Shown: positions 7,140 to 15,196 of the stretch, piece by piece
Layout of the letters: every line of letters starts with the position of its first letter
Numbering within the stretch: the first letter of the stretch is position 1
Source of the DNA: an uncultured Lachnospiraceae bacterium
Lineage (GTDB): Bacteria > Bacillota > Clostridia > Lachnospirales > Lachnospiraceae
Assembly: GCA_910587085.1 (NCBI GenBank)
Contig: CAJUMC010000050.1
Location: 1 to 24,289, forward strand
Direction: 5' to 3'
Length of the DNA stretch: 24,289 nucleotides
Notes under the pieces: generated by a model
Seen by the model: the letters and a program-made list of their open reading frames with translations, nothing else
Told to the model about the DNA's origin: nothing
The model's database searches: none
Made by a program: the position numbers and the translations under genes

Positions 7140-7664
7140 TTACTCCATTTTTCCGCCGCATTTCGGGCAGAAAGCTGCTCCCTTTTCCACCTGCTCGCCG
7201 CACTTCGGGCATGCCGCCGTTTCCTTCTTTGCGGTTCCGCTGATGTTGAACAGATTGATTTTCGCTACTTCTCCCCGGATTGCCGCAAGCAGCAGAACGA
7301 TAAAGAGCAGAAGGAAAAGAAAACCTGCGCAGTCCCCGATCACCTCAACAATCTTGTCAAAAATGTTGTAGACTGTGCGGACTCCCCTGGAGCCGGTCGC
7401 TGCACCGGAAAACCAGTCAAGCACGGTGTTCATCATGTTGATCAGAAGCTTTACGATCCAGCCGTAAAAAGCGACAAGCATGGACTGCCGGAAACTTCCT
7501 TTCACAAAATCGTCAAAATCGAAGAGATAAATGATGCCGGCGAACGCCAGCGTCACCCACAGCAGGGAAAAGCTTCCCGCGTAGAGTCCGTATCCCATCA
7601 GCACGGAAAGCGCGGCAAGAATCATGCCGGGAACCCCAAAGTTCTTTTTTGAAAGATAATTCAT
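7140..7664 (-). CDS. Small membrane protein with C-terminal zinc ribbon
   Basis: A 174-residue protein I cannot assign to a named family. It has about four hydrophobic segments (roughly 11-30, 31-48, 62-79 and 111-130) followed by a zinc ribbon of the CPKCGEQVEKGAAFCPKCGG type, with Cys at 152, 155, 166 and 169. Both the loops and the zinc ribbon carry charged residues; the ribbon is probably cytoplasmic. AAGGAG lies upstream of the ATG. It has its own promoter and sits between ribF and rpsO, which are usually adjacent in Firmicutes, so it looks like an insertion into a conserved neighbourhood. No function is claimed. Confidence 0.75.
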   Translation of the reverse strand: MNYLSKKNFGVPGMILAALSVLMGYGLYAGSFSLLWVTLAFAGIIYLFDFDDFVKGSFRQSMLVAFYGWIVKLLINMMNTVLDWFSGAATGSRGVRTVYNIFDKIVEVIGDCAGFLFLLLFIVLLLAAIRGEVAKINLFNISGTAKKETAACPKCGEQVEKGAAFCPKCGGKME

Positions 7665-7774
7665 GTTTCATTCTCCTTTTCTATGTATCTTTTATAGTTT
7701 CCTGACAAAGCACCCGGCGGCAGCTCTCTTTTACGGGAGCTCCTGAAACCCGCGCGCCCTGCCCTGATATTTAT

Positions 7775-7803
7775 ACTGTAATATAAAAGGTAAAAAATTT
7801 CAA
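7775..7803 (-). promoter_or_regulatory. Probable promoter of the zinc-ribbon membrane protein gene
   Basis: On the minus strand TTGAAA (7803-7798) and TACAGT (7780-7775) are 17 bases apart, within an AT-rich gap after ribF. The leader would be about 105 bases. No clear terminator for the ribF operon is visible in 7665-7834; only a weak inverted repeat (AGCTC/GAGCT near 7720-7742) is present. Confidence 0.5.
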
Positions 7804-7834
7804 GACCCCAATTTTCTTTTTTGTTAGAATAATT

Positions 7835-8800
7835 TCATAATTTATTTATAATCTTAGTAACCGTCTGTGGAAAACTCTGAGCCATCTCCTCACAATAGCG
7901 GCGGCCTGCGGCAATATCCCTCGTGAGCTGTTCCCGCAGGGCCTCCGTGTCCGGAAAACTCTGCTCCGGACGCAGAAAATGCAGCAACTCGGTCTGAACC
8001 AGTTCCCCGTAGCAGTCCCGCTGAACATCAAAGAGATGCGTTTCAACCCATGCCCTCTTCTGCTGGCCGACGGTCGGCCGCACGCCGACATTCGTCACGC
8101 CTGCGTACCGCTCTCCCCCAAGCTCCGTCACAGAGGCGTAGACCCCGAAAGGCGGCAGAAGCTTCTTTGCCGGCGGGATTATGTTGAGCGTCGGAAAGCC
8201 GAGCGTCCGTCCAAGCCTTCTGCCCTGCTCTACCGTCCCGACAATATGGTAGGCCGCCCCGAGCATTGCGTTCGCCCTCTCCAAATTCCCGCGCTGCAGC
8301 TCCTCCCGGATTTTCGTACTGCTGACAGTCTCCCCGTCCAGCCGCACCTTGGGAAGAGCTTCCACGCGGAAGCCGCCCTCCAAAGAGAATTTCCGCAGCA
8401 TGGCAGCATCCCCGCGCCGGTTGTGCCCGAACCGGTTGTCCTCCCCGACCGCGATCAGCCGCGCGTCCAGCTGCTCCACAAGAATCTGCCGGATAAAATC
8501 CTCCGCCTCCATCCCGCTTGTCTCCCGGGTGACCGGATAGGAAATATAGCAGTCAATTCCTGCCTGGGCGAGCAGCAGCTTCTTTTCTTCCTCCGTGTAA
8601 ATAAACCGGAAACCCTTCTTCTCCTGAAACATGCCGGGCCGGAAATCAAATGCAAGGACAACACTCTGACAGCCGCTGCGGCGCTTTTCTTCCTCCAGTA
8701 AGGCAAACAGCTTCCGATGCCCCAGATGAAGGCCGTCAAATTTTCCGAGCGTGACGCAGGTATTCCGAAGCGAGAAGGAAGACGAACTGATATATTCCAT
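7835..8800 (-). CDS. ribF: Bifunctional riboflavin kinase / FAD synthetase
   Basis: A 321-residue enzyme that phosphorylates riboflavin to FMN and adenylylates FMN to FAD in the cytoplasm. The N-terminal FAD synthetase domain shows the nucleotidyltransferase motif GKFDGLHLGH (19-28) and SSTKIREEL (160-168). The C-terminal riboflavin kinase domain shows GRTLGFPTLN (197-206), the TNVGVRPT segment and VETHLFD. The length is normal. GGAGG lies upstream of the ATG. It is the last gene of the long rimP operon, 21 bases after truB. Confidence 0.96.
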   Translation of the reverse strand: MEYISSSSFSLRNTCVTLGKFDGLHLGHRKLFALLEEEKRRSGCQSVVLAFDFRPGMFQEKKGFRFIYTEEEKKLLLAQAGIDCYISYPVTRETSGMEAEDFIRQILVEQLDARLIAVGEDNRFGHNRRGDAAMLRKFSLEGGFRVEALPKVRLDGETVSSTKIREELQRGNLERANAMLGAAYHIVGTVEQGRRLGRTLGFPTLNIIPPAKKLLPPFGVYASVTELGGERYAGVTNVGVRPTVGQQKRAWVETHLFDVQRDCYGELVQTELLHFLRPEQSFPDTEALREQLTRDIAAGRRYCEEMAQSFPQTVTKIINKL

Positions 8801-8821
8801 GCAGCAACCTCCTGCTCTTAC

Positions 8822-9943
8822 CTATTCCGGTATAAACATTTTTACAGTACGGAAGACCTTTTCTTCTGCATTATACTTATAAAGTGCATAAAAGCATCCG
8901 GAGCTGTCATAAACACGATACCAGCAACGCACCTCCGATTCCGCCGTATCGCCTCCAGAAGACTCCTGAACATCACGATCCCCGGCAGAATTTACCACCT
9001 TCTGCGCAATATCCTCCGCTCCGGCGCAGCTCCCGGCTTTCTCCGCCGTACTTACCGCCTTCTGCACAATATCTTCCGATCCGGTGCAGCTCCCGGCATC
9101 TCCCTCCGTAAGTACCGTCACGCCGTCCCTGCCGACAGACAGCACAAAACCCTCCGCCGGCCTTACCGTATTTATCGGAAGCTTATTTCCATTATAAAGG
9201 TACAAATCACCTTCCTTTGTCGTATACAGAGCCGGAAAATCCGAAAACAGCCTGTCCGCTGGAAGTACCGCCTCGGCCAGCCGTCCGGCGTCGCGCAGCG
9301 CCTCAAGCTCCGCGAGCGTTATGCTGTCCGAAAGCTCAAACGAGCTGACGCGCGTCCGCCGCAGCGATTTCATGCAGCCTCCGCAGCCGAGCTTTCGCCC
9401 GATGTCCTCGCAGAGCGTCCGGATGTAGGTTCCCCTGCTGCAGGTCACCGTAAACCGAACCTCGTTTTCCTCTTTGCCAAGGGCTATTTCCTGAAGCTCA
9501 AGAGCATAAATTGTGACCGGACGCGGGCTGCGGTCAATCACTTTTCCCTCCCTCGCCAGCTCGTACAGCCGTTTTCCTCCGACCCTGACCGCCGAATACA
9601 TCGGCGGAGTCTGCAGGTATGTGCCGACAAACGACATTGCCGCCGCCTGCACTTCGGCCTCGGATACTGCCACAGGGCAGGTCTTCTGCACAGTTCCCGT
9701 CATATCCTGCGTATCGGTCTCCAGCCCGAGCTTCAGCACCGCCTCGTATGTTTTATCCTTTTCGGTCAGCAGCCCGCAGGCCTTCGTTGCCGAGCCAACA
9801 CAGACCGGCAGCACGCCCTCCGCTTCCGGGTCAAGCGTCCCCGTGTGGCCGATGCGCCGCTGCTTTAGGATTCCGCGCATTTTCGCCACAACATCAAAGG
9901 AAGTGCAGCCGCGCTCCTTGCGGATATTGATAACCCCGTTCAT
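8822..9943 (-). CDS. truB: tRNA pseudouridine(55) synthase with repeat insertion
   Basis: A 373-residue TruB, which converts U55 of tRNA to pseudouridine. The catalytic motif GHTGTLDPEAEGVL carries the nucleophile Asp38; MYSAVRVGGKRLYELAR and SRGTYIRTLCEDIG are also conserved. The usual length is about 300. The extra length comes from a Ser/Glu/Asp-rich insertion at about 281-336 that contains two tandem copies of a 20-residue unit, after which the C-terminal PUA-like end resumes (CWYRVYDSSGCFYALYKY). The start overlaps the stop of nrnA by 4 bases, so the two are translationally coupled. Confidence 0.95.
   Translation of the reverse strand: MNGVINIRKERGCTSFDVVAKMRGILKQRRIGHTGTLDPEAEGVLPVCVGSATKACGLLTEKDKTYEAVLKLGLETDTQDMTGTVQKTCPVAVSEAEVQAAAMSFVGTYLQTPPMYSAVRVGGKRLYELAREGKVIDRSPRPVTIYALELQEIALGKEENEVRFTVTCSRGTYIRTLCEDIGRKLGCGGCMKSLRRTRVSSFELSDSITLAELEALRDAGRLAEAVLPADRLFSDFPALYTTKEGDLYLYNGNKLPINTVRPAEGFVLSVGRDGVTVLTEGDAGSCTGSEDIVQKAVSTAEKAGSCAGAEDIAQKVVNSAGDRDVQESSGGDTAESEVRCWYRVYDSSGCFYALYKYNAEEKVFRTVKMFIPE
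8978..9097 (-). repeat. 60-bp tandem duplication in truB
   Basis: Two adjacent in-frame copies of a 20-residue unit, AGSCxGxEDIxQKxVxxAxx (residues 283-302 and 303-322), lie in the disordered insertion of TruB. Each contains the core AGSC followed by EDI-QK. The copies differ at several positions, so the duplication is not brand new. Confidence 0.85.
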
Positions 9944-10977
9944 GTTCCGAGCTCCTCAAGCTGATGCTCCAGGCCGGCTGTGAGATTGTTGATAATATCG
10001 TGGAGTCTCCCCCGCGCATCATAGCCGGCCGCTTTCCGGTGCCCGCCGCCGCCGAAAAACACGGCCGTTTTGCTGACGTCAACCTCGCCGTTCGAGCGCA
10101 GGCTGACCTTGAACTCCTGGGGAGAAAGCTCGTAGATAAACACGGCAACCTCCACCCCCCGCGTAACGCGCAGCTGGTCAATAATGCCGCTTAAGTTTGC
10201 CGGGGCGGCCCCGTAAAGCTCCATCGTTTTCTGGCTCAAGCAGGACAGGATCACCCGCCCGTCCAGCACAAGCATGCTTTCCATCAGGCAGCGCCCGAGA
10301 ATCTGATTCTCGAGATATGTCTTCTCATAGAAAGTGCCGTCGATGATTTTGGTCGAATCCGCTCCCATTGACAGCAGTCTTCCCGCAATGCGCATTGTTT
10401 CCTCCGTCGTATTGGAGTGCCGGAACACGCCGGTATCATGTACAATGCCGAGATAGAGCGCTTCCGCAGCCGCAGGTGAAATCTTATCCTGTTCCATGCA
10501 GGTGAATAGCACCTCGCAGGTCGAGCTGCGTTCCGGCTCCAGAACAACCCGATCCGCAAAATCTCCGCCATTGCTGATATGGTGATCAATACAGATCGTC
10601 CTCTTTGCGGTCCGGAAATATTTCTCTGCCTCCCCGAGCCTGTCCGGGCTGCTGGAATCTACAAGAATAAAAAGATCGTACTGTTTTTCCTCCTCAAAAT
10701 CCCATACCGCTTTCTCCGAATTTTTCAGAAACGCAAAGCTCTCCGGCATATCTTTCATATAGACATCTATGGATTTGTCAAACGAACGATTGTAATTTTC
10801 CTGCAGATAATTATATAATCCGAAGCAGGCTCCGGTACAGTCGCCGTCCGGGCGGATATGCCCGGCAATCGCGATTGTCTCCGCTCCGCCGACTTCGGCG
10901 GCAAGCAGGGAAACAAGGTTTCTTCCTGCCGCCTCAAAAGCGCTTTCCCGGCTGTTCTCTGTTTTCACTGCTCTCAC
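9940..10977 (-). CDS. nrnA: DHH/DHHA1 phosphoesterase, NrnA-like oligoribonuclease / pAp phosphatase
   Basis: Up to 345 residues. Motif I HIRPDGDCTGA (40-50), LVDSSSPDRLG (106-115), the DHH motif IDHHIS (130-135), HDTG (180-183) and the C-terminal DHHA1 glycine motif GGGGHRKAAG (309-318) are all present, so the enzyme should be active. In Firmicutes NrnA degrades very short RNAs and removes the 3' phosphate of pAp. The start is uncertain: the listed start is a GTG at 10977, which has AGAGGAG too close upstream, while the GTG three codons later (10968) has it at about ten bases. It lies between rbfA and truB in the conserved order. Confidence 0.93.
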   Translation of the reverse strand: MRAVKTENSRESAFEAAGRNLVSLLAAEVGGAETIAIAGHIRPDGDCTGACFGLYNYLQENYNRSFDKSIDVYMKDMPESFAFLKNSEKAVWDFEEEKQYDLFILVDSSSPDRLGEAEKYFRTAKRTICIDHHISNGGDFADRVVLEPERSSTCEVLFTCMEQDKISPAAAEALYLGIVHDTGVFRHSNTTEETMRIAGRLLSMGADSTKIIDGTFYEKTYLENQILGRCLMESMLVLDGRVILSCLSQKTMELYGAAPANLSGIIDQLRVTRGVEVAVFIYELSPQEFKVSLRSNGEVDVSKTAVFFGGGGHRKAAGYDARGRLHDIINNLTAGLEHQLEELGT

Positions 10978-11065
10978 GCTCCTCTCACTGATTCTGCCGC
11001 CTTCTGTATTCCGGGCCGGCCGGATTTTTGCCGCCAGGGCGCTCTCCGGCCTTCACTTCCCCATT

Positions 11066-11497
11066 CTACGGCTCCTTTGTTTCCTCGTCCCCGGATTCTC
11101 CTGCCTTTTCTTTCTCTGCCGCTTCCCTCTGCTCGCGCTCCTTCAGCTCGGCCGTTACATCATCAATCAGCTTTGACATGTTCACGCCGTATTCGATCGA
11201 CTGGTCGCCGATAAAGCGCAGCTCCGGCGTATTCCGGAGATTGATGCGCCGTGCGAGCTCGCTGCGCAGAAACGGCGCCGCGCTCTTCAGCCCCTCAAGC
11301 GTACTCTTCTGCGAGGCCTCGTCGCCCAGAACACTGATGTAAATTTTCGCCGTCTTCAGATCCGGGGCGACCTCAGCGGCCACCACGGAAGTCATCGGAT
11401 TTACCCGGGGGTCCTTGAGCTCCTGCGAGATCAGCACACTGAGCTCCTTCTGAACCTCCTGATTGATTCTTGTATTCTTAATGCTGCTTTTTCCCAT
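11066..11497 (-). CDS. rbfA: 30S ribosome-binding factor A
   Basis: A 143-residue RbfA, a KH-domain factor needed for late maturation of 16S rRNA and growth in the cold. Conserved parts are NTRINQEVQKELSVLI, LKDPRV, DLKTAKIYISVLGD and LRFIGDQSIEYG. The C-terminus has a short charged tail (KEREQREAAEKEKAG). The ATG at 11497 begins one base after the TAG of infB, with GGAGGT inside the end of infB, so translation is coupled; the frame extends upstream but only inside infB. Confidence 0.95.
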   Translation of the reverse strand: MGKSSIKNTRINQEVQKELSVLISQELKDPRVNPMTSVVAAEVAPDLKTAKIYISVLGDEASQKSTLEGLKSAAPFLRSELARRINLRNTPELRFIGDQSIEYGVNMSKLIDDVTAELKEREQREAAEKEKAGESGDEETKEP

Positions 11498-11498
11498 T

Positions 11499-14495
11499 CT
11501 ATCTCGGTACCTCCACCATGATATAGAATTCTGCCTGGTCAAACTCCTGCAGGTCATTGAATTTCTCAAAGACAAGACCACACTCGTATCCGGCTGCAAC
11601 CTCCTTCACATCATCCTTAAACCGCTTCAGGGAAGCAAGCGGGCCCTCGAAAATCTGCGTGCCTTCGCGCGTGATTCTCGCGGAGCAGCCGCGCACAATC
11701 TTTCCGTCGAGCACATAAGAACCCGCGATTACGCCCAGCCCGGACGCCTTGAAGGTCTGGCGCACTTCGGCATGGCCGATCACCTGCTCCTCATAGGTCG
11801 GATCGAGCATTCCCTTCATGGCCGCCTCAACATCCTCGATCGCGTTGTAGATAACGCGGTACAGCCGCACATCCACCTTCTCGCGTTCTGCAATATCCTT
11901 CGCCGTATTGTCCGGGCGCACGTTAAAGCCGATAATAATCGCGTTTGATGCACTCGCCAGGGTCACGTCCGACTCGTTGATCGCGCCGACGCCGCCGTGG
12001 ATAATGCGTACTGCAACCTCCTCGTTGCTCAGCTTTAAGAGACTCTGCTTCACTGCCTCCACGGAGCCCTGGACATCCGCCTTGACAATCAGGTTCAGTT
12101 CCTTGATATTGCCGGCCTGGATCTGCGAGAAAAGCCCGTCAAGCGAAAGCTTCGCCTTCGTGTCCGCCAGCAGCTTCTCTCTTCCCTGAGAAATATACGC
12201 CTCGGCAATGGTTCTCGCCTGCTTTTCATTGTCCGTGGAAAGGAAAATTTCTCCCGCTGCCGGGACATCGTTCAGACCGAGAATTTCCACCGGCGTGGAC
12301 GGAGTCGCCTCTTTCACGCGCCTGCCCTTATCGTCGATCATTGCACGCACCTTGCCGTACGCCGACCCGATCGCCACGCAGTCTCCGACATGCAGCGTAC
12401 CCTTCTGAACGAGGATCGTCGCCACCGGACCGCGTCCCTTGTCGAGCTCCGCCTCGATCACGATGCCTCGGGCGTTGCGGTTCGGATTTGCTTTCAGCTC
12501 GCATACCTCCGCCGTCAGCAGAATCATTTCCAGCAGCTGCTCAATGCCCTCCTTCGTGTGCGCAGATACCGGAACGAAAATCGTATCGCCGCCCCAGTCC
12601 TCAGCAACGAGCTCATGCTCCGTCAGCTCCTGTTTTACACGCTCGACATTGGCGCTCGGCTTGTCGATCTTGTTGACGGCAACAATTATCTGAACGCCGG
12701 CGGCCTTCGCGTGATTGATCGCCTCGACGGTCTGCGGCATCACGCCGTCGTCCGCCGCCACGACAAGGATCGCGATATCCGTGGACTGCGCACCGCGCAT
12801 GCGCATCGAAGTGAACGCCTCATGTCCCGGCGTATCAAGGAACGTGATTCTCTCCCCGTTTTTCTCCACAACATATGCGCCGATGTGCTGCGTAATGCCG
12901 CCGGCTTCCTTTGCTGTTACATTTGTTTCACGAATGGCATCGAGCAGCGAGGTCTTTCCGTGATCAACATGCCCCATAACACAGACAACCGGCGGGCGCT
13001 TTTCCATAAGCTCCTCGCTCTCCGCGTCCTCCTTCAGAAGCTCCTCGACAACATTAACCCGCACCTCCCTCTCGGCGATGCAGTTGTAGCTGATTGCAAT
13101 TTCCTCCGCCTCCTCAAAGGTGATTTCCTGGTTGATGGATACCATCTTTCCTTCAAGAAACAGCTTCTTTACGAGCGCTGCCGGCGCCTGCTTCATTTTG
13201 TCGGCAAGCTCCTTAATCGTCACAACCTCCGGCAGGATGATGGTCTTGATCTCGTCCTCCCTCTCCTTTGCGGCCGGCTGCGGCTTCGGTTTGATAAACG
13301 CTCCCTTGCGGTTCGGATCCTTCTTGTTCTTTGCTGCGCCGTCCTCCATGTCGCGGTCGCGGTCACGGTCACGGTTCTTGTCGCGGCTGCGGTCGTTGAA
13401 AGCCGCTGCGCGCTGCTCTTTGGTCAGTTCATTTGCCAGATCCGCCTTAATGCTGCCCTTGTCTCCTCCGCGGCTGTCTCTGCTGCCCCCGCGGCCTCTG
13501 TTATTGTATCCGGAATCCTTGTCGGAATCCTTGCCGTAGCCTCCGCGGCCCTGTGCGCTGTACTGGCCCTGCGGACGCCGGTCGCCGTACTGACCCTGCG
13601 GGCGTCTATCCCCGTACTGGCCCTGCGGACGATCCCCCTGGCGTCTGTCTCCATACTGACCCTGCGGACGGTCTCCCTGACGTCTCTCCCCGTACTGGCC
13701 CGGGCGTCTGTCCCCATACTGACCCTGCGGGCGGTCCCCCTGGCGTCTGTCTCCGTACTGGCCCTGCGGGCGGTCTCCCTGGCGTCTCTCGCCGTACTGA
13801 CCCTGCGGACGATCTCCCTGGCGTCTCTCGCCGTACTGACCCTGCGGACGGTCTCCCTGGCGTCTCTCTCCGTACTGACCCTGCGGGCGGTCTCCGGAAC
13901 GTCTTTCGCCGCCTCCCTGCGGACGTCCGCCCTGACGTCTCTCGCCGTACTGACCCTGCGGGCGGTCTCCGGAACGTCTTTCGCCGCCTCCCTGCGGACG
14001 ATCTCCCTGACGTCTCTCGCCGTACTGGCCCTGCGAGCGGTCTCCCTGACGTCTCTCACCGTTTCCCTGCGGGCGGTCTCCCTGACGTCTCTCGCCGTTT
14101 CCGTCCTGCGGACGCTCCTGACGTCTCTCTCCGTTTCCCTGCGGGCGATCCGAAGAACGCCTCTCATTCTCCGCGCTCTGCTGCGGGCGGTCGGTACGCT
14201 TTTCGCCGCCCTCCGGAAGCCGGTCTGCCGGGCGCTTTTCCCCCGTTGCGCCGTCCCCCTGTGCCGCTTTCTCCTGTGTCGGTTTTTCCACTGTTTTTTT
14301 CCCTTCCTTCGGAGTAAAATAGTTCTTCACTATCTCGATCTCCCTGTCCTCAATATTGCTGCTCGCCGTTTTCCCTTCAATCCCCTTGAGCGCAAGTGCG
14401 TTCTGAATATCCTTGGAAGATATTTCCTTTTTCATATCCCTCGTCAGCTCCTTGGCCAACTCGTGAACTCTCATTTTCGCCATGATTCCTCTCAT
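11499..14495 (-). CDS. infB: Translation initiation factor IF-2 with repeat-expanded N-terminus
   Basis: A 998-residue IF-2, the GTPase that places initiator tRNA on the 30S subunit and promotes subunit joining. The N-terminus MAKMRVHELAKEL is typical. Residues about 112-311 are an Arg/Gln/Gly/Tyr repeat array, then an RG- and RD-rich segment, then the conserved IF2-N region (VVTIKELADKMKQAP) and G domain: GHVDHGKT (508-515), DTPGHE (554-559), NKID (608-611), followed by the C-terminal domains ending VEVPR. Length is at the upper end for the family because of the array. Two starts are possible: ATG 14495 (GGAG seven bases upstream) or ATG 14483, which matches the usual MAK start. It sits between ylxQ and rbfA. 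Confidence 0.96.
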   Translation of the reverse strand: MRGIMAKMRVHELAKELTRDMKKEISSKDIQNALALKGIEGKTASSNIEDREIEIVKNYFTPKEGKKTVEKPTQEKAAQGDGATGEKRPADRLPEGGEKRTDRPQQSAENERRSSDRPQGNGERRQERPQDGNGERRQGDRPQGNGERRQGDRSQGQYGERRQGDRPQGGGERRSGDRPQGQYGERRQGGRPQGGGERRSGDRPQGQYGERRQGDRPQGQYGERRQGDRPQGQYGERRQGDRPQGQYGDRRQGDRPQGQYGDRRPGQYGERRQGDRPQGQYGDRRQGDRPQGQYGDRRPQGQYGDRRPQGQYSAQGRGGYGKDSDKDSGYNNRGRGGSRDSRGGDKGSIKADLANELTKEQRAAAFNDRSRDKNRDRDRDRDMEDGAAKNKKDPNRKGAFIKPKPQPAAKEREDEIKTIILPEVVTIKELADKMKQAPAALVKKLFLEGKMVSINQEITFEEAEEIAISYNCIAEREVRVNVVEELLKEDAESEELMEKRPPVVCVMGHVDHGKTSLLDAIRETNVTAKEAGGITQHIGAYVVEKNGERITFLDTPGHEAFTSMRMRGAQSTDIAILVVAADDGVMPQTVEAINHAKAAGVQIIVAVNKIDKPSANVERVKQELTEHELVAEDWGGDTIFVPVSAHTKEGIEQLLEMILLTAEVCELKANPNRNARGIVIEAELDKGRGPVATILVQKGTLHVGDCVAIGSAYGKVRAMIDDKGRRVKEATPSTPVEILGLNDVPAAGEIFLSTDNEKQARTIAEAYISQGREKLLADTKAKLSLDGLFSQIQAGNIKELNLIVKADVQGSVEAVKQSLLKLSNEEVAVRIIHGGVGAINESDVTLASASNAIIIGFNVRPDNTAKDIAEREKVDVRLYRVIYNAIEDVEAAMKGMLDPTYEEQVIGHAEVRQTFKASGLGVIAGSYVLDGKIVRGCSARITREGTQIFEGPLASLKRFKDDVKEVAAGYECGLVFEKFNDLQEFDQAEFYIMVEVPR
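13563..14162 (-). repeat. About 600-bp array of 39-bp repeats in infB
   Basis: Roughly fifteen units related to GDRPQGQYGERRQ (13 residues, 39 bp) run through residues 112-311 of IF-2. Variants include GGGERRSGDRPQ and shorter units near the downstream end (GQYGDRRPQ). Each unit has about three Arg, two acidic residues and often one Tyr, so the array is net basic and disordered. The nucleotide copies are highly similar, consistent with ongoing expansion and contraction. Confidence 0.92.
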
Positions 14496-14522
14496 TCTGC
14501 CGCTCCAGCGCGGCTATCTGAT

Positions 14523-14900
14523 TCAGCGGGCCGTCTTCGTTTCCGCCACGCCGGTTCCTTCCAACAAAGCGAGCTGTTTTTTTATCGCCTTCGAAAAGCC
14601 CGCGTCTCTCACTGCAAGGGATGCCCGAAATTCCTTTCCGATCCGATGCCCGAGCGTCTCCTTATCAGAAAAACAATGAAAATCGACCCGGTAATATTCG
14701 CACATATTGCGAAACATTTTCTTCGTATTATCGGAGGCATCCTCCGCCACAAGCACAAGCCCGGCGCGGCCCTCCTTCACCGATTTCTCCGTCATAAACT
14801 CTCCGCTCGCAAGAGCTCCCGCCTTCTGGGCCAGCCCGAGAAGAGAATATATTTTATTCTGCGCAGCCAGCCGCGCCAGCTCCTTTTCCCTGATTTCCAT
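14523..14900 (-). CDS. ylxQ: L7Ae/L30e-family RNA-binding protein YlxQ
   Basis: A 125-residue protein of the L7Ae/L30e/S12e/Gadd45 family, which bind kink-turn RNA. Typical are KIYSLLGLAQKAGALASGEF, LVLVAEDASDNTKKMF and FHCFSDKETLGHRIGKEFRA. Its exact role in bacteria is unsettled. The start overlaps ylxR by 47 bases and has no strong ribosome binding site, so translation probably depends on coupling to ylxR, or the start is further in. Order nusA-ylxR-ylxQ-infB is standard. Confidence 0.88.
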   Translation of the reverse strand: MEIREKELARLAAQNKIYSLLGLAQKAGALASGEFMTEKSVKEGRAGLVLVAEDASDNTKKMFRNMCEYYRVDFHCFSDKETLGHRIGKEFRASLAVRDAGFSKAIKKQLALLEGTGVAETKTAR

Positions 14901-15168
14901 TGATCTGCTTCAGCTCGCTTTCCAGTGCCTCATACACCTCTGCCGGGATGGCCGTTTTCAGGGAACGCTCCAGCCCCCTGCTTTTTCTGGCCTTCAAGAA
15001 ACATTCCAGAGTACCGCATATGTATGCGCCCCGCCCGTTCTTTTTACCGGTTGCATCAATCATAATCTCATCCTCCGGCGTTTTTATCACCCGGAGCATC
15101 TCTTTCTTATTTTTCATTTCACCGCAGCCGGTACATTTCCGAAGCGGCACCTTCCTGACACCCGCCAT
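14854..15168 (-). CDS. ylxR: YlxR (DUF448) RNA-binding protein
   Basis: A 104-residue YlxR/DUF448 protein. The opening VRKVPLRKCTGCGEMKNKKEMLRVI, the middle GKKNGRGAYIC and the CFLKARKSRGLERSLK segment are family hallmarks. Bacillus YlxR has been reported to act on RNase P and renamed RnpM. ATG 15168 is chosen with AGAGG eight bases upstream; a GTG at 15177 with GGAGG five bases upstream would add three residues and is also possible. It lies shortly after nusA. Confidence 0.92.
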   Translation of the reverse strand: MAGVRKVPLRKCTGCGEMKNKKEMLRVIKTPEDEIMIDATGKKNGRGAYICGTLECFLKARKSRGLERSLKTAIPAEVYEALESELKQINGNQGKGAGAAGCAE

Positions 15169-15196
15169 CGCCGTCACCTCTTCCTCCGGTCAGTTT

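Noticed and set aside
13563..14162. CRISPR-like array
   Set aside because: Repeats are 39 bp, directly adjacent without unique spacers and in frame with infB.
13424..14167. Second minus-strand frame of Arg/Glu/Val-rich repeats within infB
   Set aside because: It is the same repeat array read in another frame; periodic DNA keeps alternative frames open.
12390..14903. Open frame of 837 codons on the plus strand opposite infB
   Set aside because: It mirrors infB codon bias and its repeat array; no ribosome binding site and no family features, with low-complexity Leu/Ser/Arg content.
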